From positions 1-64,000 of the forward strand of contig NZ_JANUEQ010000012.1 in the NCBI RefSeq assembly GCF_024807845.1: a stretch of DNA of 64,000 bases. The letters run 5' to 3'. Under the pieces are notes generated by a model, which saw only the letters and a list, made by a program, of their open reading frames with translations, was not told the DNA's origin and did no database searches. Positions 7,625 to 16,265 of this stretch are shown in pieces (the first letter of the stretch is position 1; each line of letters opens with the position of its first letter). The position numbers and the translations under genes were made by a program. This DNA comes from Klebsiella sp. BIGb0407 (GTDB lineage: Bacteria > Pseudomonadota > Gammaproteobacteria > Enterobacterales > Enterobacteriaceae).

Positions 7625-8348
7625 GCCGTTATTTATTTCAGGCTGTCTCTTTTTTGTTGCCCCAGCTATATCGGCAACAACGGGTACGCTGGCCCCGACC
7701 ATTGTCCCTTTGGTCAACGGCGGGCAGGCCAATATCGCCATCAGCAACACCGATCCGAATCTCTTCACCGTGCCGGGTGACCGCATCACGGCCATTAACA
7801 GTCTGGACGGCGGGCTGACCAATCAGGAGCAGACGGACAGTGGTGGTGCCATTCTGGCTACGGTCAGTAAAAAGCCCTTCACCTTTATTGTGGAAACCGA
7901 GCGGGGACTGAATTTTTCTATCCGTGCGGTGCCGCGCGAAGGGGGCGGCCGGACCATTCAGCTGGTCAGTGAACTGGCTGGCACCCCGAGTCCGGCGAAA
8001 GCCTGGGAGGAGTCCAGCCCGTATGAAAGCGTCCTGGTTTCCCTGAATAAGGCCGTCCGGCAGAACCGTGTCCCGGATGAGTATCAGCCTGTCCCGGTTA
8101 CCTCTGAAACCTTGCGCGTCTCTGGTGGTCTGCGCGCCAGCGCGGAGAAGGTCTGGACAGGACACCATTTAAAAGTAGTGCGTTACCGGTTGGACAATCT
8201 GTCCGCCTCATCACAGATGATACGCGAGAGTGATTTCTGGCAACCGGGAACCCGCGCCATCATGCTCAGTAACCCGGCAGGCCCCTTGATTGGCGGTGGC
8301 AGCATGCAGGTCTGGGTCACCACGTCAGAGACAGGAGGGGCTCGCTGA
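7611..8348 (+). CDS. traK: TraK, outer-membrane-associated secretin-like protein
   Basis: 245 aa with a signal peptide (residues ~1-22, ending 'PAISA'). It is the VirB9 counterpart and forms the outer-membrane core complex with TraB and TraV. The body is rich in beta strands and contains '[14 protein letters not shown]' and '[26 protein letters not shown]', as in F TraK. It ends on the first base of the traB start (TGATG overlap). Confidence 0.96.
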   Translation: MKIIRPLFISGCLFFVAPAISATTGTLAPTIVPLVNGGQANIAISNTDPNLFTVPGDRITAINSLDGGLTNQEQTDSGGAILATVSKKPFTFIVETERGLNFSIRAVPREGGGRTIQLVSELAGTPSPAKAWEESSPYESVLVSLNKAVRQNRVPDEYQPVPVTSETLRVSGGLRASAEKVWTGHHLKVVRYRLDNLSASSQMIRESDFWQPGTRAIMLSNPAGPLIGGGSMQVWVTTSETGGAR

Positions 8349-9766
8349 TGGCGAATTTCAACACACTGATTAAACGTAAACAGTACCTCTGGCTGACACT
8401 TATCCTGGTGGGCGGCACGGCGGCGGTGGCAGGCGGTATGTACCTGTCTGACCTGGATTTGAGTTCCGATGATGAGGAGACGTCTGTCCAGGGTGAACCC
8501 GCGCCGGATATGACGGGCGTGGTCGACAGCCAGTTCAACAGCAAGGTCGAGCAGCATGCCACCACGGAGATGCAGGTGACAGCGGCGGATTTGAACAAGC
8601 GGTTTTCCTCCCTGCAGGGCGAGGTCGATTTACTCAGCAAGGCGCGTAACGCTGACCAGATAAATATCGAAAGACTGACCAATGAGAATGCGGCTATGCA
8701 GGAGCAGCTGAAGGTGCTGGGCGTGAAACCTGCCGTTACTGGCGGAGAGCCTGCTCCCGCACCGCCATCGCCTGCACCGGGACCGGAAGGGGAGCCGCAG
8801 CCTGCCGATTACTCGCCGTATTCAGGCCGAGGCGTGCCTCCACCCACGGCATTTTATCCGGGTAATGGCGCCACGCCGCCACCCCAGGTGAACTACCAGT
8901 CGATACCGGTTCCGAACCAAATCCAGCGTAAAACCTTCAGCTATAACAAGGGAACCAAAACCCGGGAACTGCCCTATATCCCGTCAGGCAGTTTCGCCAA
9001 AAGTCTGCTGATTGAAGGGGCTGATGCCAATGCGTCTGTCACCGGCAATGAATCCACGTCCCCGATGCAGGTTCGTCTGATTGGCCAGCTGGAAATGCCC
9101 AATAACAAGACCTATGACCTGACAGGTTGTTTTGTCGGGCTGGAGGTCTGGGGGGATGTCTCAAGTGAACGAGGGATAGCCCGTACCCGCAATATCAGCT
9201 GTATCAAAGGCAATAAAATCATCGACCAGCCCATTAACGGCCATGTCTCCTTTATGGGCAAAAACGGCGTCAAAGGTGAGGTGGTGATGCGAAATGGAAA
9301 AATTCTCGGATGGGCCTGGGGTGCTGGTTTTGTGAACGGTATTGGCCAGGGAGTGGAGCGTGCCTCCCAACCATCTGTGGGTCTGGGTGCCACGGCGATG
9401 GTCGGTGCCGGTGATGTGCTGAAGATGGGGATTGGTGGCGGTGCATCCGAGGCAGCACAGACGCTCGGGGAGTATTACATCAAACGTGCCGAGCAGTATC
9501 ACCCCATCATCCCGATTGGGGCAGGGAATGAAGTCACCGTGGTGTTTCAGGATGGCTTCCAGCTTAAAACGATTGAAGAGCTTGATGCCGAGCAGAACGG
9601 TCAGGAGCAGGCACAGAATCAGACGCCTTCCCGGACAGACTCGCATGCCCGGCAGTCAGGCGGCGGAATGAACGGATTTGATACCGATGAGATGCTGAAG
9701 AAACTCGGTGATTTAGATCCGCGCAATTTCTCTCCAGGCGCAGGCGATAGCAATAACAACGGATAG
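8348..9766 (+). CDS. traB: TraB, core-complex spanning protein
   Basis: 472 aa, close to F TraB (475 aa). It is the VirB10-like component, anchored in the inner membrane by a segment near residues 13-32. A coiled coil follows (~65-115), then a proline-rich linker (~130-185) and the periplasmic/outer-membrane C-terminal domain with 'LIGQLEMPNNKTYDLTGC'. It connects inner-membrane motor proteins to the TraK-TraV outer ring. Confidence 0.97.
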   Translation: MANFNTLIKRKQYLWLTLILVGGTAAVAGGMYLSDLDLSSDDEETSVQGEPAPDMTGVVDSQFNSKVEQHATTEMQVTAADLNKRFSSLQGEVDLLSKARNADQINIERLTNENAAMQEQLKVLGVKPAVTGGEPAPAPPSPAPGPEGEPQPADYSPYSGRGVPPPTAFYPGNGATPPPQVNYQSIPVPNQIQRKTFSYNKGTKTRELPYIPSGSFAKSLLIEGADANASVTGNESTSPMQVRLIGQLEMPNNKTYDLTGCFVGLEVWGDVSSERGIARTRNISCIKGNKIIDQPINGHVSFMGKNGVKGEVVMRNGKILGWAWGAGFVNGIGQGVERASQPSVGLGATAMVGAGDVLKMGIGGGASEAAQTLGEYYIKRAEQYHPIIPIGAGNEVTVVFQDGFQLKTIEELDAEQNGQEQAQNQTPSRTDSHARQSGGGMNGFDTDEMLKKLGDLDPRNFSPGAGDSNNNG

Positions 9767-9813
9767 CGTTTTCCGGGTCACCCCGACATAACCCATAACA
9801 TACAGGACACACC

Positions 9814-10335
9814 ATGAAGGAATTAATGCTGTTAATTCCTCTGGGCGGCGCTTTGCTCTTAACCGGGTGCGCAGGCACAGAGACAGAATTCGAATGTAAT
9901 GCCACGACATCGGATACGTGTATGACGATGCAGCAGGCGAATGAGAAAGCCAAATCACTGGAGGAAAGCGCCTCAGTAAAGCTGGTTGCGGCCGGGTTGC
10001 CCGTGCTGGCTGAAGGAAACTTCAGAACGGTGTCTGCGGTATCACTCCCGTTGCCGCCTCAATCAACGATTTCAGGTGGAAAGTCACCCGCCGTTCAGCC
10101 GCCAGGCCTGCTAAGTGCCCGGACGACTTCCGTCAATACGACGCCGGTCAGCACGACGATATCCCCGTCACCCGTGACGCTGCCCGGAAACTATCCCCGT
10201 CCGCTAAGGAAAGGCGATAAGACGGCCGCGTTATGGATAGCACCGTATATCGATGCCGGAGACGTTTATCACCAGCCCTCAACGGTCTTGTTTGTTGTCA
10301 GTCCATCGGCCTGGGGTCAGCCCCGTATTAATTAA
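9814..10335 (+). CDS. traV: TraV lipoprotein
   Basis: 173 aa with a lipobox LLTGC (Cys19), so it is a lipidated outer-membrane protein. Cys residues in 'FECNATTSDTCMTM' match F TraV, where they help stabilise the core complex. It is the VirB7 counterpart and bridges TraB to the outer membrane. traP, trbD and trbG, which separate traB and traV in F, are absent: only 47 bases lie between the two genes. Confidence 0.95.
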   Translation: MKELMLLIPLGGALLLTGCAGTETEFECNATTSDTCMTMQQANEKAKSLEESASVKLVAAGLPVLAEGNFRTVSAVSLPLPPQSTISGGKSPAVQPPGLLSARTTSVNTTPVSTTISPSPVTLPGNYPRPLRKGDKTAALWIAPYIDAGDVYHQPSTVLFVVSPSAWGQPRIN

Positions 10336-10511
10336 TCTCGGATGTGATTAATCACGCCCTCAACCCTGTCTATCACTGTGTTTAAAACGAGTGCCCTGTG
10401 CGTGAAAAGGGATGGGCGGTAGCGTATTTAAGGAGGCGTTAAGATGATAATTAACGTACTGCTACAAAGAAATGGGTTGAGCACATTTTAACAAACGAAT
10501 AAAGGTGGAGA
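10336..10511 (+). other. traV-orf gap with a 15-codon leader-like frame
   Basis: Mostly non-coding. A 15-codon frame at 10444-10491 (MIINVLLQRNGLSTF) has a strong AAGGAGG six bases upstream and no similarity to TraR, which lies here in F. It may be a leader peptide or a remnant; the ribosome site is the only support. Confidence 0.3.
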
Positions 10512-10916
10512 ATGACTACTGCTTATATGGATGGTCAGGATTTGGGATGGCTTTTGTGCCTGTTTTTTATTTTATTTTGTGCAGGTACTGTCATTGCCCT
10601 GGCCATGTTTGTTATCCCGCAAAGATATAACCTGTTTTTTTACAGGGGTAATATATTTATTATCAGTACGCTTATCGCTATTACCGGAATTGGCAGTCTC
10701 GCCGTTTTTCGTTTACATACCTTCACTCCAGATGAACTGGAAATCGGCAGGCACTGGGGAAATGACTGCATGCTGATGGAGGTCAATATTCCAACGGGCA
10801 TCTTCTCAGATGCTGTCAATAAACTGGATTGTGCAGGTGTCATTATCAATGTGCCGACACAGACATTTAATCTCTATACCGCGCAGTGGAAAATGTATCA
10901 GGACAAAAATAAATAA
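10512..10916 (+). CDS. Membrane protein of unknown function in the tra operon (134 aa)
   Basis: The product is not recognised. Two hydrophobic segments (about residues 12-37 and 48-63) are followed by a soluble ~70-residue tail with 'GRHWGNDCMLMEVNIPTG' and two Cys residues likely to be periplasmic. It lies between traV and traC, where F carries traR and small unnamed orfs, and its lower GC suggests a later addition. A GGTGGAG ribosome site precedes the ATG at 10512. Confidence 0.7.
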   Translation: MTTAYMDGQDLGWLLCLFFILFCAGTVIALAMFVIPQRYNLFFYRGNIFIISTLIAITGIGSLAVFRLHTFTPDELEIGRHWGNDCMLMEVNIPTGIFSDAVNKLDCAGVIINVPTQTFNLYTAQWKMYQDKNK

Positions 10917-10985
10917 ATCAGGTGCCTGAAAACAATGTAATTCAATCGACGGGTTTTATTTTTCCTCTCTTATTAAGGACGTCCC

Positions 10986-13625
10986 ATGAGTAATAACCTT
11001 ATGGATTCCGTCACTCAGGCGGTGAATTCGCTGATGTCTGCGTTTAAACTGCCCGACGAATCCGCAAAAGCCAACGACATGCTGGGAAGTATGAATTTCC
11101 CCCAGTTCAGCGGGGTGCTTCCTTATAAGGACTATGACTCTGCGACCGGGCTGTTTATTAATACGAAAACCGTGGGGTTCATCTTTGAAGCCCGGCCGCT
11201 GCCGGGCGCCAACAAAGACATGGTCGCCTCACTTGAAAATCTGATAAGAACCAAACTGCCCCGCAATGTACCAGTGACCGTCAATCTGATCTCCAGCAAA
11301 CTGGTCGGGGACGATATTGAGTACGGGCTGCGGGAATTCAGCTGGAGCGGTAAGCAGGCCCAGAAGTTCAATGACATCACACGGGCCTATTATCTGCGGG
11401 CGGCAGAGACACAGTTTTCACTGCCGCCGGGGATGGATTTGCCCCTGACCCTGCGTAATTATCGCGTGTTTATCTCCTGTTGTGTGCCGAGAAAGAAAAG
11501 CTCAAAGGCGCAAATCATTGAATTAGAGAACCAAATCAAAATTATCCGGGCCTCGCTTCAGGGGGCGTATATCCCGACGCGGCTTATGAACGATCAGGAC
11601 CTGGTCGATTTGGTGCGCGAGCTGGTCAATCCTGACCCGGAAGAGATGTACCGCAAGCCGTATAAAATGGACCCGTATCAGGATCTGAATTATCAGTGTG
11701 TGGAAGACACCTTTGATATGCAGGTGACGGCGAATCACCTGAAAATTGGTCTGCTTAACCGGCAGGGGAAGGAGAAGGTCACCCGGGTAACGAACTACCA
11801 TCTCGCGCGTGATCCGGAAATCGCGTTTCTCTGGAGCAGCGCAGATAACTACGCCAACCTGCTCAGCCCGGAACTCTCCATCTCCTGCCCGTTTGTTATC
11901 ACCCTGACGCTGATGGTCGAGGATCAGGTCAGAACCCAGACGGAAGCGAATCTGAAGTATCTGGATCTGGAGAAAAAGAGTAAGACCTCCTACGCGAAGT
12001 ATTTTCCCTCCGTGGAAAAAGAGGTGCAGGAGTGGGGCGATATTCGCCAGCGGTTAGCCACAAATCAGTCCTCCCTGGTCTCCTATTTTTTCAATATCAC
12101 GGCCTATACCGCTGACAATGCCGAGGCTGCGCTTGCCACGGAGCAGCAAATCTTAAACAGCTACCGTAAGGGCGGTTTTGAGCTGATCCCTGCCCGCTAT
12201 CACCACCTGAGAAACTATCTGGCCATGCTGCCGTTTAAGTCCGGTGAGGGGCTGTTCAAAGAGCTTCAGGCCGCCGGGGTCGTCAAGCGCGCTGAAAGCT
12301 TTAATGTCGCCAATCTGTTGCCGGTTGTGGCCGATACCCCACTGGCTCCGGCAGGCCTACTGGCCCCCACGTACCGTAACCAGCTGGCCTTTATTGACCT
12401 GTTTTATGAAGGCATGAATAACACCAACTTCAATGTGGCTGTATGCGGTACTTCCGGTGCAGGAAAAACAGGGGCGATACAGCCACTGATCCGCAGTGTG
12501 CTGGATTCGGGTGGATTTGCCTGGATCTTCGACATGGGGGACGGGTATAAGTCGCTCTGCGAGAACATGGGCGGGGTGTACCTGAACGGGGACTCGCTGA
12601 AATTCAACCCGTTCGCCAATATCCTCGATGACGCTAATTTTGACCTGTCTGCCGAGCGTATCCGTGACCAGATGTCCGTGATGGCCAGCCCGAACGGCAA
12701 CCTGGATGAGGTGCATGAAGGCCTGCTGTTGCAGGCGGTGCAGTCGGCCTGGCTGAGTAAGCGTAACAAGGCGCGTATTGATGACGTGGTCGATTTTCTT
12801 AAAACTGCGAAAGGCAGCGAGGAATACGCCGAGTCACCGACTATCCGCAGCCGCCTGGATGAGATGATTATCCTGCTTGACCAGTACACGGCAGACGGGA
12901 TTTACGGCCAGTACTTTAATTCTGATGAGCCTTCCCTGCACGATGATGCCCGGATGGTGGTGCTGGAGCTGGGCGGGCTGGAGTCGCGTCCTTCCCTGCT
13001 GGTTGCCGTGATGTTCTCCCTCATCATCTATATCGAAAACCGGATGTACCAGTCCCCCCGCAGCCTGAAAAAACTGAACGTCATTGATGAGGGCTGGCGG
13101 CTGCTGGACTTCAAAAATGAGAAGGTCGGCACCTTTATTGAGAAGGGATACCGCACCGCACGTCGACATCTCGGAGCGTACATCACCATCACCCAGAACA
13201 TCGTTGATTTTGATTCTCCTACCGCATCCAGTGCCGCACGGGCCGCATGGGGGAACTCCTCTTACAAAATTATCCTCAAGCAGTCTGCGAAGGAGTTTGC
13301 CAAATATAACCAGCTGTACCCGGATCAGTTTACTCCGATGCAGCGGGACATGATTAACAGTTTTGGCGCTGCGAAAGACCAGTGGTTCTCCTCCTTTATG
13401 CTCCAGGTGGAGGCACACACCTCCTGGCACCGCCTGTTTGTCGATCCGCTGAGTCGTGCCATGTACTCCTCAAGCGGGGCCGATTTTGAGTACATCAAAG
13501 GCCGGAAAGAGCAGGGTATTGATATTCACGACGCGGTGTATGAGCTGGCCTGCCGGAATTTTACTGAAGAGATGCAAGAATTGGAAACCCGCATAACCCG
13601 CGATAACGTAAGGAGTCCTGCCTGA
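10986..13625 (+). CDS. traC: TraC, VirB4-type ATPase
   Basis: 879 aa, near the F TraC length. It energises pilus assembly at the inner membrane. Walker A 'GTSGAGKT' lies at about residues 487-494, and Walker B-like 'LNVIDEGW' near 700. The N-terminal half carries the VirB4/TraC domain ('GFIFEARPLPGANKDM'). It overlaps the trbI start by one base (TGATGG), a typical coupled pair in this operon. Confidence 0.97.
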   Translation: MSNNLMDSVTQAVNSLMSAFKLPDESAKANDMLGSMNFPQFSGVLPYKDYDSATGLFINTKTVGFIFEARPLPGANKDMVASLENLIRTKLPRNVPVTVNLISSKLVGDDIEYGLREFSWSGKQAQKFNDITRAYYLRAAETQFSLPPGMDLPLTLRNYRVFISCCVPRKKSSKAQIIELENQIKIIRASLQGAYIPTRLMNDQDLVDLVRELVNPDPEEMYRKPYKMDPYQDLNYQCVEDTFDMQVTANHLKIGLLNRQGKEKVTRVTNYHLARDPEIAFLWSSADNYANLLSPELSISCPFVITLTLMVEDQVRTQTEANLKYLDLEKKSKTSYAKYFPSVEKEVQEWGDIRQRLATNQSSLVSYFFNITAYTADNAEAALATEQQILNSYRKGGFELIPARYHHLRNYLAMLPFKSGEGLFKELQAAGVVKRAESFNVANLLPVVADTPLAPAGLLAPTYRNQLAFIDLFYEGMNNTNFNVAVCGTSGAGKTGAIQPLIRSVLDSGGFAWIFDMGDGYKSLCENMGGVYLNGDSLKFNPFANILDDANFDLSAERIRDQMSVMASPNGNLDEVHEGLLLQAVQSAWLSKRNKARIDDVVDFLKTAKGSEEYAESPTIRSRLDEMIILLDQYTADGIYGQYFNSDEPSLHDDARMVVLELGGLESRPSLLVAVMFSLIIYIENRMYQSPRSLKKLNVIDEGWRLLDFKNEKVGTFIEKGYRTARRHLGAYITITQNIVDFDSPTASSAARAAWGNSSYKIILKQSAKEFAKYNQLYPDQFTPMQRDMINSFGAAKDQWFSSFMLQVEAHTSWHRLFVDPLSRAMYSSSGADFEYIKGRKEQGIDIHDAVYELACRNFTEEMQELETRITRDNVRSPA

Positions 13626-14017
13626 TGGAAAAGCATACCTCACAACAGACCCCATCAAGGTCTTTCACACTTCGCCAGAGTCTGATTATTACGGGCCTTG
13701 TTGTTACTGTTCTGGCTGCCAGTGCAGGCATCACGCGATTGATGCTGGCACAGCATTCTCCCCAGGTGGTGGCCTTTGATATGAAAAAGACGCTGGACAG
13801 TTTTATGGAGAGCGTCAGCCAGAAAGCCTTGTCGGAAGCCCAGTCCAAAGCGTTGTCTGAGCGGTTTAACACCGCGCTCGAGCAAAGCCTGACGGACTAT
13901 CAGCAACAGCATCATGTGCTGATCCTAGTCTCTCCCGCCGTGGTGCAGGGTGCGCCCGATGTGACCCTGAAAATCCAGACAGAGATAGCCCGCCGGATGA
14001 AAGGGGAGCCGAATTGA
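13625..14017 (+). CDS. trbI: TrbI, pilus-retraction-related inner-membrane protein
   Basis: 130 aa, with one membrane segment near residues 18-40 and a periplasmic coiled-coil region rich in Ala, Gln and Ser (~50-100), as in F TrbI. Family data link it to pilus retraction. It ends inside the start of traW, so the two are coupled. Confidence 0.92.
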   Translation: MEKHTSQQTPSRSFTLRQSLIITGLVVTVLAASAGITRLMLAQHSPQVVAFDMKKTLDSFMESVSQKALSEAQSKALSERFNTALEQSLTDYQQQHHVLILVSPAVVQGAPDVTLKIQTEIARRMKGEPN

Positions 14018-14643
14018 GGGGGTTGCGGCGTTATATCCTCATCGGCTGTCTGATATCCCCGGTTGTCTCTGCCGCTGACTTTGGTACCTGGGGCGATTTA
14101 TGGCCGATACAGGAGCGTGACATGCTGGAGCTCATCACCCGGCGTCTTCAGGGGCTGGAGAAATCCGGGCAGATGGGTCAGCTGATGAGCGAGTTTAAAG
14201 AGCGGGTGACGGAGAACAGCCAGCGCCCTCCACCGGTGGAAGGGATTCGGCGGGCGGAGAAGTACGAACAGCGCTGGTTCGATCCGAGTATCCAGCTTGC
14301 CGAGGACATCAGGGACAACGAAGGCCGGGTTTTTGCCCGAAAGGGCCAGATACTCAATCCCCTGAAAACAGTGCCCTTTATGCAGACGCTGTATTTTATT
14401 GACGGGGATGATCCTGAACAGGTGGCCTGGATGAAACGTCAGGTGCCTGAAACGCTGATGAGCAAAATTATCCTCATCAAAGGCAGTGTGCCGGATACCT
14501 CAGCGGCGCTGGACAGCCGGATTTATTTTGACCAGAACGGCGTGCTCTCTGAGCGGTTTGGTCTGACGACGGTACCGGCACGCATTACCCCCGCGCCCTC
14601 CGGTGAACGACTGAATATCGAAATCTTTCCGCCCCGCCTTTAG
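14014..14643 (+). CDS. traW: TraW, periplasmic pilus assembly protein
   Basis: 209 aa with a signal peptide (~1-20, ending 'VVSAA') and the F TraW start of the mature chain 'DFGTWGDLWPIQERDML'. The C-terminal half holds a thioredoxin-like region shared with TrbC partners. In F, TraW works with TrbC and TraU in pilus assembly and mating-pair stabilisation. The start is TTG at 14014, overlapping the trbI stop. Confidence 0.95.
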   Translation: MRGLRRYILIGCLISPVVSAADFGTWGDLWPIQERDMLELITRRLQGLEKSGQMGQLMSEFKERVTENSQRPPPVEGIRRAEKYEQRWFDPSIQLAEDIRDNEGRVFARKGQILNPLKTVPFMQTLYFIDGDDPEQVAWMKRQVPETLMSKIILIKGSVPDTSAALDSRIYFDQNGVLSERFGLTTVPARITPAPSGERLNIEIFPPRL

Positions 14644-14662
14644 CGTCAGGGAGATATAACCC

Positions 14663-15655
14663 ATGAAAGCTGCGTTTTTGTTCTTTACCTGCATCGTGCT
14701 GTCGACCTTCAGTAGCCGTGCGGCCGCCGATCCTGCCTGTGAGGGGCGATTTGTAAACCCCATCACCGACGTGTGCTGGCGCTGCATCTTCCCGCTGTCG
14801 CTCGGCAGTGTGCAGGTCGGTAAAGGTGACCTGCCTGATACCGCCAACCCTGGCAGCCCGCTGCAGTTCTGTCCGGCACCGCCCCCGCTGTTTATTCGCC
14901 CGGGTCTGGCTATCGGGTACTGGGAGCCAATGGCCATGACGGACGTCACTCGCTCTCCGGGATGCATGGTCAATCTGGGGGGATTTAATGTCAACCTCGG
15001 CAAGACCGGAATGGGGACGGCAAAAAAGGATTCTAAAGATGTGAACGGGGCCTTCTACCATGTTCACTGGTACAAATATCCCCTGACGTACTGGCTGAAT
15101 ATCATCACCTCAGTGGGGTGTTTAGAGGGCGGGGATATGGATATCGCTTATCTGTCAGAAATCGACCCGACCTGGACGGACAGCAGTCTGACCACGCTGC
15201 TCAATCCAGAAGCCGTCCTGTTTGCCAATCCCATTGCACAGGGTGCCTGTGCCGCCGATGCGATAGCCAGTGCCGTGCATATGCCGCTGGATGTCCTGTT
15301 CTGGTGTGCCGGTTCACAAGGCTCGATGTACCCCTTTAACGGCTGGGTCAGCAATGAATCCAGTCCACTGCAGTCATCGCTTCTGGTGAGTGAACGGATG
15401 GCATTCAAGCTCCATCGTCAGGGCATGATTATGGAAAGTATCGGGAGAGACAAAGCGGTCTGCTACGAATACCCGTCCCCGATTATACCGAAAGAGCGCT
15501 GGCGCTATCAGATGGTCAATATGCACCCGGACAGCAGTCAGTGCCACCCGATGGGCCGCAGCGTGATGGCCTGGGAAACAGGGCGTAACCCGCCGAATAC
15601 GCGCAAGAATTACGGCTATCTGATGTGGAGGAAAAGAAACTGTGTATTCCTTTAG
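14663..15655 (+). CDS. traU: TraU, DNA-transfer/pilus assembly protein
   Basis: 330 aa, exported by a signal peptide (~1-23, ending 'RAAA'), and Cys-rich like F TraU, so disulfide formation by TrbB/TraF-type proteins is expected. Conserved stretches include 'PACEGRFVNPITDVCWRCIFP' and 'AQGACAADAIAS'. TraU is needed more for DNA transfer than for pilus formation. It overlaps trbC by 14 bases. Confidence 0.96.
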   Translation: MKAAFLFFTCIVLSTFSSRAAADPACEGRFVNPITDVCWRCIFPLSLGSVQVGKGDLPDTANPGSPLQFCPAPPPLFIRPGLAIGYWEPMAMTDVTRSPGCMVNLGGFNVNLGKTGMGTAKKDSKDVNGAFYHVHWYKYPLTYWLNIITSVGCLEGGDMDIAYLSEIDPTWTDSSLTTLLNPEAVLFANPIAQGACAADAIASAVHMPLDVLFWCAGSQGSMYPFNGWVSNESSPLQSSLLVSERMAFKLHRQGMIMESIGRDKAVCYEYPSPIIPKERWRYQMVNMHPDSSQCHPMGRSVMAWETGRNPPNTRKNYGYLMWRKRNCVFL

Positions 15656-16265
15656 AAAAACAATCCCCTTAACGATCTCGCTTGTCCTGTTTTCTCTGTC
15701 CGTCAACGCTCAGTCCCGAACATTGCAGGAAGAGCAGCAGTGGTTAAAACAACAGGAGAATTTCAGTGAGTCGCTCAGGCAGCAGGATTTCTCAGGCATG
15801 GAGCGGGATTTATTATCCCAAATAAAAAACAATCCCTTATCCGCTACCGATAACGATTTTATTGCCGAGATTAAAGAGAAAAACAGGCGGAAAGAGCGCG
15901 AGGGAAATCAAGACCGGCTGCTCTACTTTGTGTCCTTCTCGATACCCGAAGACACCTTATCGAACATGCTGAACGATGCCCGTCGACACCAGGCTGAACC
16001 GGTGATGAGGGGGTTAATTAATGATGATATGAAGTTTACCGCCGCCGCCATTCTTAACCTGGTGAATAAAGGCAGCACGGACGGTGTGCAAATCGATCCC
16101 ACTCTGTTTACAGACTACAGCATCAAAGCCGTTCCTGCCCTGGTGGTGACCTGTGAGAGAGGGTTCGATGTGATTTACGGGAACTTAAAAATCCGTCAGG
16201 CACTGGAGAAAATAGAGAAGGAGGGCGATTGTCGTGAAGAAGCTAAAAAAATCATCCGTCATTAG
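15642..16265 (+). CDS. trbC: TrbC, periplasmic pilus assembly protein
   Basis: 207 aa with a GTG start inside the end of traU and a signal peptide (~1-24, 'SVNAQ'). The C-terminal domain (residues ~80-190) is the type-F TrbC fold with 'LLYFVSFSIPEDTLSNML' and 'YSIKAVPALVVTC', a DsbC-like arrangement. In F it is processed and acts together with TraW. Its end overlaps the traN start by 32 bases. Confidence 0.95.
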   Translation: MYSFRKTIPLTISLVLFSLSVNAQSRTLQEEQQWLKQQENFSESLRQQDFSGMERDLLSQIKNNPLSATDNDFIAEIKEKNRRKEREGNQDRLLYFVSFSIPEDTLSNMLNDARRHQAEPVMRGLINDDMKFTAAAILNLVNKGSTDGVQIDPTLFTDYSIKAVPALVVTCERGFDVIYGNLKIRQALEKIEKEGDCREEAKKIIRH

